Shown piece after piece: positions 8,842 to 18,295 of a stretch of 64,000 bases of DNA (the stretch's first letter is position 1; every line of letters begins with the position of its first letter). The position numbers were made by a program, and so were the translations under genes. Source of the DNA: Providencia heimbachae ATCC 35613 (GTDB lineage Bacteria > Pseudomonadota > Gammaproteobacteria > Enterobacterales > Enterobacteriaceae). The stretch lies in contig NZ_LXEW01000017.1 in NCBI RefSeq assembly GCF_001655055.1, positions 38,167-102,166 on the forward strand, written 5' to 3'. Under the pieces are notes generated by a model. The model worked only from the letters and a program-made list of their open reading frames with translations. It searched no databases and had not been told where the DNA came from.

Positions 8842-10029
8842 TTACAACCCTAAAGCATATTTCAGCGCAAGCTTTTTCGCTTCTCCCGCTCTTTGTGCTG
8901 CCATCAACCCAAGATTACGAAACATTTTTAGCCCCGGAAGATCCTCACTGAATGCCATGTAAAAAACATCCATGCCAGCTTGCATTACTAAATTATCCGG
9001 TAAACGTTTACGTTGATAACGTTTTAAAACATCTAAGCTATACCAAGGTTCGATACATTCTCTTGCACGGATCACCACATTAAGCAGCGCATCCACATCA
9101 CGATAACCTAAATTAACCCCCTGTCCTGCCAATGGATTAATGGTATGAGCCGCATCACCAATCAATGCTAACCCATCAATAACATAACGATTTGCATGAT
9201 GGCGGGTTAATGGGAATGCTCCCGCTGCAATCGCCGTTACCTTTCCTAAGCGCTCAGGAAACGCTTCAGTGATAGCATCAGTCAATTGTTGCATTGACAT
9301 TGACTGTAAGCGTCTTATTTTAGCCGGACTGTCATACCAGACCAAAGAGGCCCAATTATCGTATAGTGGTAAAAATGCTCTTGGACCTGATGGGAAGAAT
9401 TGCTGCCATGTTTTATCTTGCTGAGGCTCGGAAGTTTGAATCGAAATCAACATACATGACTGCCGGTATTGCCAACCACGACTACCGATACCCGCCAGCT
9501 TACGCACCTGGGAGTTAGCACCATCAGCCCCGACGACCAACTTAGTCTGCAAGGTTCGATGATCATCAAGTTCGATAACCCACTCTGATTGCCCTTTCGG
9601 CTGATAAAGATTCACCAACTGTGCTGGGCAAATCAACTCGAGGTTGCTGTATTTTTTGCATTCACGCCATAACGCTAATTGCAATACGCGGTTTTCCACC
9701 ATAAAGCCCAGTTCAGGCAGCCCGAGACTATTGGCATCAAAAATAACATTACTGCCAACGTCTTCCCATGTTTCTAATTCGCGATAAGGCGCGCTACGCA
9801 TGGCCTCTACATGTTGCCATGCGCCAAGTTGTTGTAATAATTCAACGGAGGATCGGCTTATGGCTGAAATACGCACATCAGGTGCACTTTGTGCGTCAAA
9901 CTCTATCGGTTGCGCTTTTTCAAGTAGCGCAACACGCAACCCTTCTTGGGCGAGGCCCAATGCAGCAGCTGCACCCGTCATTCCCGCACCGACGACTACA
10001 GCATCATAAAATTCTGTTAGTTTATTCAT
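8842..10029 (-). CDS. ubiF: Ubiquinone biosynthesis hydroxylase
   Basis: UbiF is the FAD monooxygenase that hydroxylates the C6 position of the demethoxyubiquinone intermediate in the membrane-associated quinone pathway. The N-terminus has the dinucleotide-binding fold (VVVGAGMTGAAAALGLA). Midway lies the DG motif (LVVGADGANSQVRKLAG), and GLALIGDAAHTINPLAGQGVNLG is the second FAD motif. The frame is open to an ATG at 10062 (406 residues). I chose the ATG at 10029 (395 residues) because E. coli UbiF has almost no tail before the FAD motif. Neither start has a clear Shine-Dalgarno. The position divergent from miaB is the same as in E. coli. Confidence 0.9.
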   Translation of the reverse strand: MNKLTEFYDAVVVGAGMTGAAAALGLAQEGLRVALLEKAQPIEFDAQSAPDVRISAISRSSVELLQQLGAWQHVEAMRSAPYRELETWEDVGSNVIFDANSLGLPELGFMVENRVLQLALWRECKKYSNLELICPAQLVNLYQPKGQSEWVIELDDHRTLQTKLVVGADGANSQVRKLAGIGSRGWQYRQSCMLISIQTSEPQQDKTWQQFFPSGPRAFLPLYDNWASLVWYDSPAKIRRLQSMSMQQLTDAITEAFPERLGKVTAIAAGAFPLTRHHANRYVIDGLALIGDAAHTINPLAGQGVNLGYRDVDALLNVVIRARECIEPWYSLDVLKRYQRKRLPDNLVMQAGMDVFYMAFSEDLPGLKMFRNLGLMAAQRAGEAKKLALKYALGL

Positions 10030-10363
10030 CACGTTAGCTACTGTTAACTGTTTGACTGGCATAGTGTACCGAAAATTTATTACGCTCGCAGGGAATATCT
10101 ACGTTTCAGCGCTAGTCACTGATGCCTCAAATGAATACAATACGCCTTAATCTTTAAATTAATAGGCGAATAGCCTGCCCTTAAATAACACGTAATGGTA
10201 TTATTTAACCATTCTATTACAGGGTAATACTGGCATTTTTATCATCGTATCATGATGTCCTTAATCAAAATGCAGACAGATTCCCAAAATAAGGCAGGAC
10301 TTTGGATTTACAACGCCTTTCGGAGTCCATTACTTGCCACTTCGAAAACACCGGATATACGAC
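10030..10363. other. ubiF-miaB divergent intergenic region
   Basis: About 300 bp without a gene. The one visible structure is a short palindrome, TATTAC-AGG-GTAATA (10215-10229), which could be an operator but matches nothing I recognise. No clear sigma-70 promoter could be chosen in either direction. Confidence 0.3.
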
Positions 10364-11794
10364 ATGTCGACGAATAAAAAGTTATACATTAAAACTTGGG
10401 GTTGCCAGATGAATGAGTATGACTCATCCAAAATGGTTTCTTTATTAGAAAGTACCCACGGATATCAACTCACAGAGGTTGCTGAAGAAGCGGATCTCTT
10501 GTTGCTAAATACGTGTTCTATCCGTGAAAAAGCCCAAGAAAAAGTTTTCCATCAACTGGGACGTTGGAAGTTTTTCAAAGATAGAAACCCTGATATTATT
10601 ATCGGTGTTGGCGGCTGCGTCGCCTCTCAAGAAGGTGATTTCATTCGCCAGCGCGCACCGAGTGTTGATATCGTCTTTGGCCCACAAACGCTACATCGCT
10701 TGCCTGAAATGATTAATCAAGTAAAGGGAACCCGCAGCCCTGTTATTGATATCAGTTTCCCTGAAATTGAAAAATTTGACCGCATGCCAGAGCCGCGTGC
10801 TGAAGGTCCCACTGCGTTTGTCTCGATTATGGAAGGTTGCAATAAATATTGCACATTCTGCGTGGTTCCTTACACCCGTGGTGAAGAAGTTAGCCGCCCT
10901 TGTGATGATATATTATTTGAGATTGCCCAACTTGCGGCGCAAGGGGTACGTGAAGTTAACCTCTTAGGGCAGAACGTGAACTCCTATCGTGGTCTCACTT
11001 TTGATGGTGAAATCTGCTCATTTGCCGAATTACTTCGCCTTGTCGCCGCTATCGATGGTATTGACCGTGTACGTTTCACAACTAGCCATCCAATTGATTT
11101 CACAGATGATATAATTGAAGCTTACCAAGATACCCCTGAATTGGTTAGCTATTTGCATCTCCCAGTACAAAGTGGCTCTGACCGAATTCTGACCATGATG
11201 AAACGGGCACATACCGCACTTGAATATAAAGCCATTATCCGCAAATTACGCGAAGCGCGTCCTGGTATTCTGGTGAGCTCTGACTTCATTGTTGGTTTCC
11301 CCGGTGAAACAAATGATGATTTCGAAAAAACCATGAAACTGATTGCAGATGTTAACTTTGATATGAGCTTTAGCTTTGTCTACTCGGCACGCCCGGGGAC
11401 ACCCGCAGCTGACTTACCTGACGATGTTTCTGAAGATGAGAAAAAACAGCGTCTATATTTACTGCAACAACGTATTAATCAGCAAGCTTTGCATTTCAGT
11501 CGTACCATGGTAGGAACCGTTCAACGCGTTTTAGTCGAAGGGATTTCACGTAAAAATGTGATGGAAATCTCAGGGCGTACTGAAAATAGCCGTGTTGTAA
11601 ACTTTGAAGGCTCGCCTGATATGATCGGTAAGTTTGTGGATGTCGAGATTGTTGATGCTTTCACTAACTCTCTACGCGGAAAAATCATTCGTACCGAAGA
11701 GCAGATGGGTCTACGTGTTAACGAGTCGCCAGCTTCTGTTATCGCACGTACTCGCAAAGAAGATGAACTTGGGGTTAGTCGTTACCAGCCATAA
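10364..11794 (+). CDS. miaB: tRNA-2-methylthio-N6-isopentenyladenosine synthase
   Basis: MiaB adds the methylthio group to i6A37 of tRNAs reading UNN codons, using two 4Fe-4S clusters and SAM. The 476 residues show the N-terminal UPF0004 domain with cluster ligands C14, C51 and C85. The radical-SAM motif follows with C159, C163 and C166 (GCNKYCTFC), and a C-terminal TRAM domain lies at about 380-440. The frame opens upstream at a TTG (10334), but the ATG at 10364 starts exactly where homologues do. ybeZ begins two bases after the stop, as in the enterobacterial miaB-ybeZYX-lnt operon. Confidence 0.96.
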   Translation: MSTNKKLYIKTWGCQMNEYDSSKMVSLLESTHGYQLTEVAEEADLLLLNTCSIREKAQEKVFHQLGRWKFFKDRNPDIIIGVGGCVASQEGDFIRQRAPSVDIVFGPQTLHRLPEMINQVKGTRSPVIDISFPEIEKFDRMPEPRAEGPTAFVSIMEGCNKYCTFCVVPYTRGEEVSRPCDDILFEIAQLAAQGVREVNLLGQNVNSYRGLTFDGEICSFAELLRLVAAIDGIDRVRFTTSHPIDFTDDIIEAYQDTPELVSYLHLPVQSGSDRILTMMKRAHTALEYKAIIRKLREARPGILVSSDFIVGFPGETNDDFEKTMKLIADVNFDMSFSFVYSARPGTPAADLPDDVSEDEKKQRLYLLQQRINQQALHFSRTMVGTVQRVLVEGISRKNVMEISGRTENSRVVNFEGSPDMIGKFVDVEIVDAFTNSLRGKIIRTEEQMGLRVNESPASVIARTRKEDELGVSRYQP

Positions 11795-11796
11795 AA

Positions 11797-12879
11797 ATGG
11801 GATACTCAGTGACCGAACAAAAAACATTGCAAATCGCAACACAAGAAATTTTTTTAGAGCCCGCAGATAATCAACGTTTAATGAGTCTTTGTGGGCCATT
11901 TGATGACAATATCAAGCAACTTGAACGTCGCCTTGCCGTTGAAATTAATCGTCGTGATAACCGATTCAAATTATCGGGTAAACCGCTTAATGTACAAGCC
12001 GCCAGCAAAATTTTGCGTCAGTTGTATGTGGATACCTCACCGATCCGCGGTGTTATTCCTGATATTGACCCAGAGAATATTCATTTGGCTATTTTAGACA
12101 GTCGTGTATTAGAACAAGCAGCTGATAGCGTCCCTGACTACGGCAAAGCGGTGAATATCAAGACTAAACGTGGTGTCATCAAGCCTCGCACGCCAAATCA
12201 AGCGCAATATATTGCCAATATTCTTGACCATGATATTACCTTTGGAATTGGTCCTGCTGGAACGGGGAAAACCTATCTCGCGGTTGCAGCGGCAGTTGAC
12301 GCTTTAGAGCGCCAAGAAGTTCGCCGCATCATGCTTACCCGCCCTGCAGTTGAAGCGGGTGAAAAATTAGGTTTTTTACCTGGTGATTTAAGCCAAAAAG
12401 TTGATCCTTATCTGCGCCCACTTTATGACGCGCTCTTTGAGATGCTTGGCTTTGAAAAGGTCGAAAAATTAATCGAGCGCAATGTTATCGAAGTTGCGCC
12501 GTTGGCTTATATGCGCGGTCGTACACTAAATGACGCCTTTATCATTTTAGATGAAAGCCAAAACACCACCATCGAACAAATGAAAATGTTCTTAACCCGT
12601 ATTGGCTTTAATTCCAAAGCGGTTGTGACGGGGGATATCACGCAAGTTGACTTACCTCGTGGCAGCAAATCCGGCTTAAGACACGCCATTGAAGTACTTT
12701 CAAATGTTGATGACTTGAGCTTTAACTTCTTCCACAGTGAAGACGTTGTACGCCACCCTGTTGTTGCTAAAGTCGTCATCGCTTATGAAGCATGGGAAGA
12801 ACAAGACAATAAACGTCGTCAGCAACTTAGGGAAGAAAAAGAACAACAAAAAGATTTTGAAAGGCAGGAAAACAATTAA
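11797..12879 (+). CDS. ybeZ: PhoH-family ATPase YbeZ
   Basis: YbeZ is a cytoplasmic PhoH-like ATPase linked to ribosome maturation with its neighbour YbeY. The 360 residues carry a short RNA-binding-type N-terminal region, Walker A GPAGTGKT at 152-159 and a Walker B-type FIILDESQN near 250. The Lys- and Glu-rich tail is probably disordered. The ATG is two bases after the miaB stop. The first ten codons are not shared with E. coli, and a GTG at 11809 is an alternative start. ybeY follows with no gap. Confidence 0.94.
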   Translation: MGYSVTEQKTLQIATQEIFLEPADNQRLMSLCGPFDDNIKQLERRLAVEINRRDNRFKLSGKPLNVQAASKILRQLYVDTSPIRGVIPDIDPENIHLAILDSRVLEQAADSVPDYGKAVNIKTKRGVIKPRTPNQAQYIANILDHDITFGIGPAGTGKTYLAVAAAVDALERQEVRRIMLTRPAVEAGEKLGFLPGDLSQKVDPYLRPLYDALFEMLGFEKVEKLIERNVIEVAPLAYMRGRTLNDAFIILDESQNTTIEQMKMFLTRIGFNSKAVVTGDITQVDLPRGSKSGLRHAIEVLSNVDDLSFNFFHSEDVVRHPVVAKVVIAYEAWEEQDNKRRQQLREEKEQQKDFERQENN

Positions 12880-13347
12880 ATGAGTAATGTCATTCTTGAT
12901 TTACAAATTGCATGTGATAATGCAGAAGGCCTACCTTCTGAAGCCCTATTTCAACGTTGGTTGGATCAGGTGCTACCTAAATTTCAAGCAGAAAGTGAAG
13001 TCACCATCCGCCTTGTTGATGAAGCCGAAAGTCACGATTTAAACCTGACTTATCGGGGAAAAGATAAGCCGACAAACGTGCTTTCTTTCCCTTTTGAGGC
13101 CCCCCCTGAAATTGAGCTACCTTTACTGGGTGATTTAATTATCTGCCGTCAGGTTGTCGAACAAGAAGCCATTGAACAACAAAAAAGTGCTGAAGAACAT
13201 TGGGCACATATGGTGATTCACGGTTGTTTGCATTTACTTGGTTATGATCATATCGAAGATGATGAAGCCGAAGAAATGGAAGCCTTAGAAACTGAAATCT
13301 TAGCTGAATTAGGTTACGCCGACCCCTATCTTGCAGAAAAAGAGTGA
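12880..13347 (+). CDS. ybeY: Endoribonuclease YbeY
   Basis: YbeY is a zinc-dependent RNase needed for 16S rRNA 3'-end processing and ribosome quality control. The 155 residues include the signature [11 protein letters not shown] with zinc ligands H114, H118 and H124, at the same positions as in E. coli, and the conserved [16 protein letters not shown] segment. An AGGA Shine-Dalgarno lies in the end of ybeZ. In E. coli ybeX follows directly. Here 354 bases with a strong hairpin and ERIC sequences intervene. Confidence 0.96.
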   Translation: MSNVILDLQIACDNAEGLPSEALFQRWLDQVLPKFQAESEVTIRLVDEAESHDLNLTYRGKDKPTNVLSFPFEAPPEIELPLLGDLIICRQVVEQEAIEQQKSAEEHWAHMVIHGCLHLLGYDHIEDDEAEEMEALETEILAELGYADPYLAEKE

Positions 13348-13398
13348 CCTAACTATAATTTTCCAAGCGCCATTTTAAAAGAAAGCATTATTTTACAA

Positions 13399-13436
13399 AA
13401 AACTGACTGTAATTATCATGATAAACAGTCAGTTTT
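13399..13436 (+). terminator. Strong hairpin between ybeY and ybeX, probable terminator
   Basis: A perfect 12-bp stem, AAAACTGACTGT (13399-13410) and ACAGTCAGTTTT (13425-13436). The loop is itself mostly palindromic (TTATCATGATAA). T-rich flanks occur on both strands. It follows ybeY by about 50 bases and would separate ybeX-lnt from the miaB transcript. Confidence 0.55.
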
Positions 13437-13500
13437 ATGCTAAAAAGAATTGAATAAACTGTTTTATTAACTAACCTATATTCTAAGTACTTTGAAGCAC

Positions 13501-13552
13501 GAGTTGCCGAGAGCAGCCAACAACGCTGTGGTTCGAAACATGACGAGTAATA
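13501..13552 (+). repeat. ERIC right-end fragment
   Basis: A 52-bp copy of the right half of the ERIC-like element that follows immediately. It shares GCCGAGAGCAGCCAACAACG and the terminal TGACGAGTA with 13625-13675 and differs at a few bases. It looks like a remnant of a tandem or nested duplication. Confidence 0.75.
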
Positions 13553-13675
13553 CTCTAAATAATTCGAATTACAGCTAGGCGGCCAACGAGGATATCCCGA
13601 TGAGCATATACAAATATGCGATTCGGGTGGCCGAGAGCAGCCAACAACGCTGTGGTTCGAAGTATGACGAGTATA
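13550..13675 (+). repeat. ERIC-like intergenic repeat
   Basis: A 126-bp imperfect palindrome. It has the left end AAATAATTCGAATTACAG, a GGCGGCCAACGAGGAT segment, the central inverted repeat GAGCATA/TATGCG, AGCAGCCAAC, and the right end TTCGAAGTATGACGAGTATA. Order, length and motifs follow the enterobacterial ERIC (IRU) element as I remember it. The open frame running into ybeX from 13600 is this repeat, not coding sequence. Confidence 0.85.
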
Positions 13676-13701
13676 AACTGAGGAATAAGAAATTAACCGC
13701 C

Positions 13702-14586
13702 ATGAGCGACGATAACCCTTCGAGTAGCGACAACCCTGGCCCTAAAAAAGGGTTCTTTGCACTTTTAAATCACCTTTTTCATGGTGAACCTAAAAATCGT
13801 GATGATTTAGTCGAATTAATTCGCGACTCTGAACAAAACGATTTAATCGACCCTGATACCCGAGAAATGCTTGAGGGGGTAATGGATATCGCAGATCAGC
13901 GTGTACGTGACATTATGATCCCGCGTTCTCAAATTGTTACCTTAAAGCGTAATCAAACCCTCGATGAGTGCCTCGATGTTATCATCGATTCGGCACATTC
14001 ACGCTTTCCGGTTATCAGTGAAGATAAAGACCATATTGAAGGGCTATTAATGGCAAAAGATTTATTGCCATTTATGCGTACCGATGCAGAACCTTTCAGT
14101 ATTGATAAAGTGTTACGCCAAGCCGTTGTGGTTCCTGAAAGCAAAAGAGTGGACAGATTACTCAAAGAGTTCCGCTCTCAGCGTTACCATATGGCGATTG
14201 TTATCGATGAGTTTGGTGGTGTTTCCGGCCTCGTAACCATTGAAGATATTTTAGAGTTAATTGTGGGTGAAATTGAAGATGAATACGACGATCAAGATGA
14301 TGTCGATGTTCGCCAATTAAGCCGACATTCATACTCCGTCAGAGCCCTGACACAGATCGAAGACTTCAATGATGCATTTGGTACCCATTATAGTGATGAC
14401 GAAGTAGATACTGTCGGCGGCTTGGTGATGCAAGCATTCGGCCATTTACCTTCTCGTGGTGAAACAATTACAATAGATAACTATCAATTTAAAGTTGCTA
14501 TGGCTGACAGTCGTCGGATCCTTCTACTCCATGTAAAAATCCCTGACGATGCGCCTGTTCCTACTTTGGAAGAAGAACAGACTTAA
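13702..14586 (+). CDS. ybeX: CBS-pair/CorC_HlyC protein YbeX (CorC)
   Basis: YbeX/CorC is a cytoplasmic protein with two CBS domains at about 65-185 and a C-terminal CorC_HlyC transporter-associated domain at about 205-285. It has been linked to magnesium/cobalt efflux and, with YbeY and YbeZ, to ribosome function. The 294 residues are collinear with E. coli from MSDDN onward, including [18 protein letters not shown] and the CBS motif [19 protein letters not shown]. The frame extends 34 codons upstream to an ATG at 13600, but that part is ERIC sequence. lnt overlaps the stop by one base (TAATG). Confidence 0.94.
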   Translation: MSDDNPSSSDNPGPKKGFFALLNHLFHGEPKNRDDLVELIRDSEQNDLIDPDTREMLEGVMDIADQRVRDIMIPRSQIVTLKRNQTLDECLDVIIDSAHSRFPVISEDKDHIEGLLMAKDLLPFMRTDAEPFSIDKVLRQAVVVPESKRVDRLLKEFRSQRYHMAIVIDEFGGVSGLVTIEDILELIVGEIEDEYDDQDDVDVRQLSRHSYSVRALTQIEDFNDAFGTHYSDDEVDTVGGLVMQAFGHLPSRGETITIDNYQFKVAMADSRRILLLHVKIPDDAPVPTLEEEQT

Positions 14587-16118
14587 TGAATTCACCATCC
14601 ATTTTTCAAAGCCAGTGGTTTAGACTGCTGCTGGCTTTACTCTTTGGAGCCAGTGGTACACTGGCTTTTTCGCCTTTTGACATCTGGCCTGCCGCATTAC
14701 TGAGTATTTTATTCCTCCAATTACTCACCATCAATCGAAACACCAAACAATCTTTTGCTATTGCATTTGCATGGGGATTTGGTTTATTCGGCAGTGGTGT
14801 CAATTGGGTTTACGTCAGTATTGCAGACTTCGGCGGTATGCCTGAAGCCGTCAATGTATTTATTGTTATCTTACTTGCTGCCTATTTAGCCCTCTACCCT
14901 GGGCTCTTTGGCGCGCTGCTTGCCCGCTTTACACCAAAAGCTAACATCTGGCGGTTTGTATTTGCAGCGCCTGCATTCTGGCAACTGACTGAATTTCTAC
15001 GTGGATGGGTATTAACTGGCTTCCCTTGGTTACAGTTTGGCTACAGCCAAATTGATGGGCCAATGAACGCTTTGGCACCAATATTTGGTGTCGAAATGAT
15101 AACACTACTGTTATTTTGTATAAGTGGATTGATTGCACTTGCCATCGTTCGCCGCAGCTTTATCGCTCTGGCCGCCGCCGCTATATTGCTATTTTCACCT
15201 TTACTGCTTAAAAGCATCCAATGGTTCACCCCCCTTGAGTCAGACAAAATACAAGTCGCCTTAGTACAGGGAAATATTCCACAATCAATGAAGTGGGAAG
15301 CTGGGTTTTTACAACAAACCAAAGATACCTATATGGCGCTTTCAAGGCCGTATATTGGCAAAGCATCATTAATTATTTGGCCTGAATCAGCAGTACCTTC
15401 TGTGGAGTTAGATAACCAAGTTTGGCTTAAATCTCTCGACAAATTGCTTTCAGATACCAATACTAAATTGATTACTGGCATTGTTGATGCTAGGCCTATA
15501 GACGGTGAATATGAATTCTATAACACCATTATTGTGTTAGGGGATGAAAAACCGTATCTCTATCCGTCTAAAAACCGTTATAACAAACACCATTTAGTCC
15601 CATTTGGTGAATTTGTTCCTTTAGAAGATATCCTAAGACCTATTGCCCCTTTCTTTAATTTACCCATGTCAAGTTTCAGCCGTGGTGATTACCAACAAGC
15701 CCAGCTTGCCGTTGGGAACATTCATTTAACGGCTGCAATTTGCTATGAAATTATTTTAGGCTCTCAAGTTCGGGATAATTTCAAACCTGATACTAACTAC
15801 TTGTTGACGGTGTCTAACGATGCATGGTTTGGGCAATCTATCGGTCCATGGCAACACTTTCAAATGGCACGAATGCGTTCCCTTGAACTCGGACGCCCTT
15901 TACTGCGTTCAACCAATAATGGCGTCACGGCTGTTATTCGAGCCGATGGTACGGTACAAGATATTTTGCCTCAGTTTAAAGCCGCAACGCTGGCGACAGA
16001 GGTAACACCAACGACTGGGTTAACCCCTTACGCTCGTTGGAGCAATTATCCTATGTGGGGAATGGTTATTGTGCTTGGTTTAATAGGGTTTATATTTAAT
16101 CGACGCCAAAAATACTAA
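14586..16118 (+). CDS. lnt: Apolipoprotein N-acyltransferase
   Basis: Lnt adds the third acyl chain to the N-terminal cysteine of lipoproteins in the inner membrane, a step needed for Lol sorting. About 200 residues of transmembrane helices are followed by a periplasmic nitrilase domain. The Glu-Lys-Cys triad is visible in [19 protein letters not shown] and [10 protein letters not shown], and a final transmembrane helix sits at the C-terminus. The 510-residue length is normal. The start overlaps the ybeX stop, so the two are translationally coupled. A terminator follows. Confidence 0.95.
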   Translation: MNSPSIFQSQWFRLLLALLFGASGTLAFSPFDIWPAALLSILFLQLLTINRNTKQSFAIAFAWGFGLFGSGVNWVYVSIADFGGMPEAVNVFIVILLAAYLALYPGLFGALLARFTPKANIWRFVFAAPAFWQLTEFLRGWVLTGFPWLQFGYSQIDGPMNALAPIFGVEMITLLLFCISGLIALAIVRRSFIALAAAAILLFSPLLLKSIQWFTPLESDKIQVALVQGNIPQSMKWEAGFLQQTKDTYMALSRPYIGKASLIIWPESAVPSVELDNQVWLKSLDKLLSDTNTKLITGIVDARPIDGEYEFYNTIIVLGDEKPYLYPSKNRYNKHHLVPFGEFVPLEDILRPIAPFFNLPMSSFSRGDYQQAQLAVGNIHLTAAICYEIILGSQVRDNFKPDTNYLLTVSNDAWFGQSIGPWQHFQMARMRSLELGRPLLRSTNNGVTAVIRADGTVQDILPQFKAATLATEVTPTTGLTPYARWSNYPMWGMVIVLGLIGFIFNRRQKY

Positions 16119-16142
16119 TTTTTTACCAAAATATTAATGAAG

Positions 16143-16181
16143 ACCTCGATTGTTATCATTGACACAATCGAGGTTTTTTTT
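16143..16181 (+). terminator. Terminator of lnt
   Basis: An 11-bp stem, ACCTCGATTGT (16143-16153) and ACAATCGAGGT (16164-16174), followed by eight T. It lies between the convergent lnt and NAD-kinase-like genes. Confidence 0.9.
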
Positions 16182-16202
16182 ATGACTATTGCAATAATTA
16201 AA

Positions 16203-17126
16203 TTAGCCAATAAGCCGCCCTTGTACATTTGCTATCTCGATTGAAGCAATGCAACCGGCATTAAAAAGAAGGAAATCATCTTCAATACCATCGGAAAAAA
16301 TCACGCTATTTTCTGGCATTAAAGATTCTAATAATAATGGTGTATTTTTTTCTATCGAACCAAAAACTAAATTTACGCCGGTGGTTTTACTCAAAAAAGG
16401 CTCTCGGACACTAAACTGTAGTCGATTTTCTCCCCAACCAAACCCTTGCGATAGTGGATGTTTATTTGCCCCTGAAATCGCTTGAGCACCTGCTAAAATA
16501 GATTGAAACCAACCGGTTGAACCTAACCCTGTCGAGACAATGATGCCCGATGATGATTGAACTTCTTGCTGCCCATTCCATTTCACGGCATAACGCGCTG
16601 ATGTATGACTTTTGGGTCCAATAAACAAGTCATTTACTGCGAGTATTGATTGCCCATCATTCGTCGTTGCTTGGGCAAAAGTGACTGATTTATGCGTGAC
16701 CTTATTTTTTAGTGTATTAGAGACAATCTCATGTAACTGCCCTATTTCAAAGGGCAATAATTTACCATCCCAACGTGTGGGATCCGGATTTATCGCTATA
16801 ACGGGTTGACCGTTTAAATATTTAAGGGTATTTGCGACCAAACCATCCTGCCCGATCACAATGACAATATCTCGTGATGAAAACTGGTAGCTCGGTAATA
16901 ATTTTCTTTCTAATAATTGAAAACGACCTAATAATTTAAGTATTGATTCAGCCTGAGTTAACTGTCTCTGATAATTATCATGCTCTTCAAGATAATCATT
17001 CACCTCCACATTATTATGTTCAAGGTAAAACTTAGCTTGTGGCCAAGTATTAAACCGCTCAATCAGTTCTTGTAAACGTGTTTTCCTCATCACTAACACA
17101 AAACGTACATCCGCTGATCCGCTCAT
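16203..17126 (-). CDS. Divergent NAD-kinase-family protein
   Basis: A 307-residue protein with a recognisable NAD kinase core but altered motifs. Where NAD kinases have GGDG, this has GQDG (residues 92-95, in VIVIGQDGLVANTLKYL). The second motif is AVNDLFIGP. The third is SSGIIVSTGLGSTGW, in place of DG-[IL]-x-STPTGSTAY. The central Asp of GQDG and the STxxGST frame remain, so nucleotide binding is plausible while NAD phosphorylation is uncertain. The first 75 residues are helical with no match I know. The ATG overlaps the stop of the SPFH gene by four bases (ATGA), so the two are made together. It is clearly not the housekeeping nadK. Confidence 0.7.
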   Translation of the reverse strand: MSGSADVRFVLVMRKTRLQELIERFNTWPQAKFYLEHNNVEVNDYLEEHDNYQRQLTQAESILKLLGRFQLLERKLLPSYQFSSRDIVIVIGQDGLVANTLKYLNGQPVIAINPDPTRWDGKLLPFEIGQLHEIVSNTLKNKVTHKSVTFAQATTNDGQSILAVNDLFIGPKSHTSARYAVKWNGQQEVQSSSGIIVSTGLGSTGWFQSILAGAQAISGANKHPLSQGFGWGENRLQFSVREPFLSKTTGVNLVFGSIEKNTPLLLESLMPENSVIFSDGIEDDFLLFNAGCIASIEIANVQGRLIG

Positions 17127-18145
17127 GATTTTTGCCCTTTCTTCATTAACTGACCGAATAAATCAGGGGAAATATTTAATTCGCCAATTTTTCCTGCATT
17201 TTGCGCTAAAGATTCGAATGCCATTGCCATCAATTGCTCTGGATTCATTTTTGCCAACGCCATTGCTTTTAGATTTTCAACGGGTAAGTGGCTATAAGCT
17301 TTCATTTTTGATTCAATTGAATAAGCGTCTGCATCAGATTGAATTCTTTGGTTTTCAACACTTAGCGCGACTAACTCATTACGCTTCGCTTCCGAATGCA
17401 CCTGTGCAACTAATTCTTCTTGCTCAATTTCAGCCTTTTCACGTAACAAAGTACGTTCATTATCGAGACGAGCCTCTGCAATTTGCTGCTGTTTGGCTTG
17501 CACGGATAAATCTGTTTCTAATTCAGCTTCTTTAATTGTTCTTTCTTGCTCTACTGAAAATTTGCGTCTTGCATAGATGGCATCGTCTGCTTCTTTAAGA
17601 ATCGATTCTCTCGCTTGCGCTTCTAATGCTTTTAACGTCTCTGGTGATGGCGTAATCGCCGCAATTGAAACATCTAAAATTTGAATACCGAGTGAATCGA
17701 CTGAGGAATGATCAGTAAGTTGCTTCGTCACCAGACTGACTAATGATTGGCTCATCAACAATGCATCACGTAGAGATGTACTTTGAATTTTGGCTTGGAT
17801 CAGCGTTTGAGCCGTGCGCACTACCCGATCACTTAACTTCAACGGATCCTCGGATGCATAAGATTTACCATCTTTCGTTAGATTGAAATTTAAAACATCT
17901 GCCGTTTTCTCCGGTGATTTCACCTGAAACGAAATTTGTCCTTGAATACGCAAACTTTGGAAGTCCGCTGTTTGTAAATTAAAAATAAACGGTGCTTCTT
18001 GTGCATTCAAGGGTAAAGCGGCGATAGATGTGGTATCTGAGTTGTACCAAAAGCTGATCCCTTTACCTTGTTTACGTACTGAACCATTCACGGATTGAAT
18101 AACGAATGTTGATGAATCTGATTTGAAATATTTAAAGTTAAACAT
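17123..18145 (-). CDS. SPFH (band 7) domain protein
   Basis: A 340-residue protein with an SPFH/prohibitin-like domain at about 10-190 and a charged coiled coil at about 190-285 rich in Glu, Lys, Arg, Ala and Gln. The C-terminal tail contains LPVENLKAMALAKMNPEQL. No N-terminal transmembrane segment is visible, unlike classical stomatins or flotillins, so membrane association would have to be through the domain itself or a partner. It is the first gene of a two-gene unit with the NAD-kinase-like protein. A strong candidate promoter with three palindromes lies upstream. Function unknown; oligomeric scaffolding is the family theme. Confidence 0.75.
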   Translation of the reverse strand: MFNFKYFKSDSSTFVIQSVNGSVRKQGKGISFWYNSDTTSIAALPLNAQEAPFIFNLQTADFQSLRIQGQISFQVKSPEKTADVLNFNLTKDGKSYASEDPLKLSDRVVRTAQTLIQAKIQSTSLRDALLMSQSLVSLVTKQLTDHSSVDSLGIQILDVSIAAITPSPETLKALEAQARESILKEADDAIYARRKFSVEQERTIKEAELETDLSVQAKQQQIAEARLDNERTLLREKAEIEQEELVAQVHSEAKRNELVALSVENQRIQSDADAYSIESKMKAYSHLPVENLKAMALAKMNPEQLMAMAFESLAQNAGKIGELNISPDLFGQLMKKGQKS

Positions 18146-18162
18146 ATGTAGCTCCTATTAAT

Positions 18163-18175
18163 GTCTTAATGACAG
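18163..18175. promoter_or_regulatory. Palindromic operator copy 1 (SPFH side)
   Basis: TGTCTTAATGACA, an imperfect palindrome (TGTC and GACA arms) just upstream of the SPFH start codon. It is identical to copy 3 and differs from copy 2 at two central bases. It probably binds the divergently encoded Nudix-type regulator; this is inference from context. Confidence 0.6.
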
Positions 18176-18182
18176 TAATTAA

Positions 18183-18212
18183 TTATTGTCTTATAGACAC
18201 TAACAAGTCAAG
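18183..18212 (-). promoter_or_regulatory. Candidate promoter of the SPFH/NAD-kinase-like pair, with operator copy 2
   Basis: On the minus strand TTGACT (18212-18207) and AATAAT (18188-18183) are 18 bp apart. The spacer contains the second palindrome, TGTCTTATAGACA (18188-18200), so a bound regulator would block RNA polymerase. The -10 is only fair. Confidence 0.45.
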
Positions 18213-18220
18213 ACATAAAT

Positions 18221-18255
18221 GTCTTAATGACAATAAGTATTTTTTAACGTATGAT
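18221..18255 (+). promoter_or_regulatory. Operator copy 3 and candidate promoter of the Nudix regulator
   Basis: TGTCTTAATGACA at 18221-18233. A second, perfect palindrome AGACATAAATGTCT (18212-18225) overlaps it. Its last six bases, ATGACA (18228-18233), sit 16 bp before TATGAT (18250-18255), giving a plausible plus-strand promoter. If right, transcription starts near 18262, after the upstream ATG at 18251, and the regulator represses itself. Confidence 0.45.
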
Positions 18256-18295
18256 TTCATCATTGGTCATTAACCTTGGTTTAAATGCTAACACG

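Noticed and set aside
10215..10229. TATTAC-AGG-GTAATA palindrome upstream of miaB
   Set aside because: Short and AT-rich, with no second copy or promoter placing it; could be chance.
13501..13675. Repeated segments considered as a CRISPR array
   Set aside because: Only a partial and a full copy of a palindromic ERIC; no regular spacers and no cas genes in the window.
13600..13701. In-frame start 34 codons upstream of ybeX
   Set aside because: The segment is ERIC sequence, and E. coli CorC starts at the downstream MSDDN.
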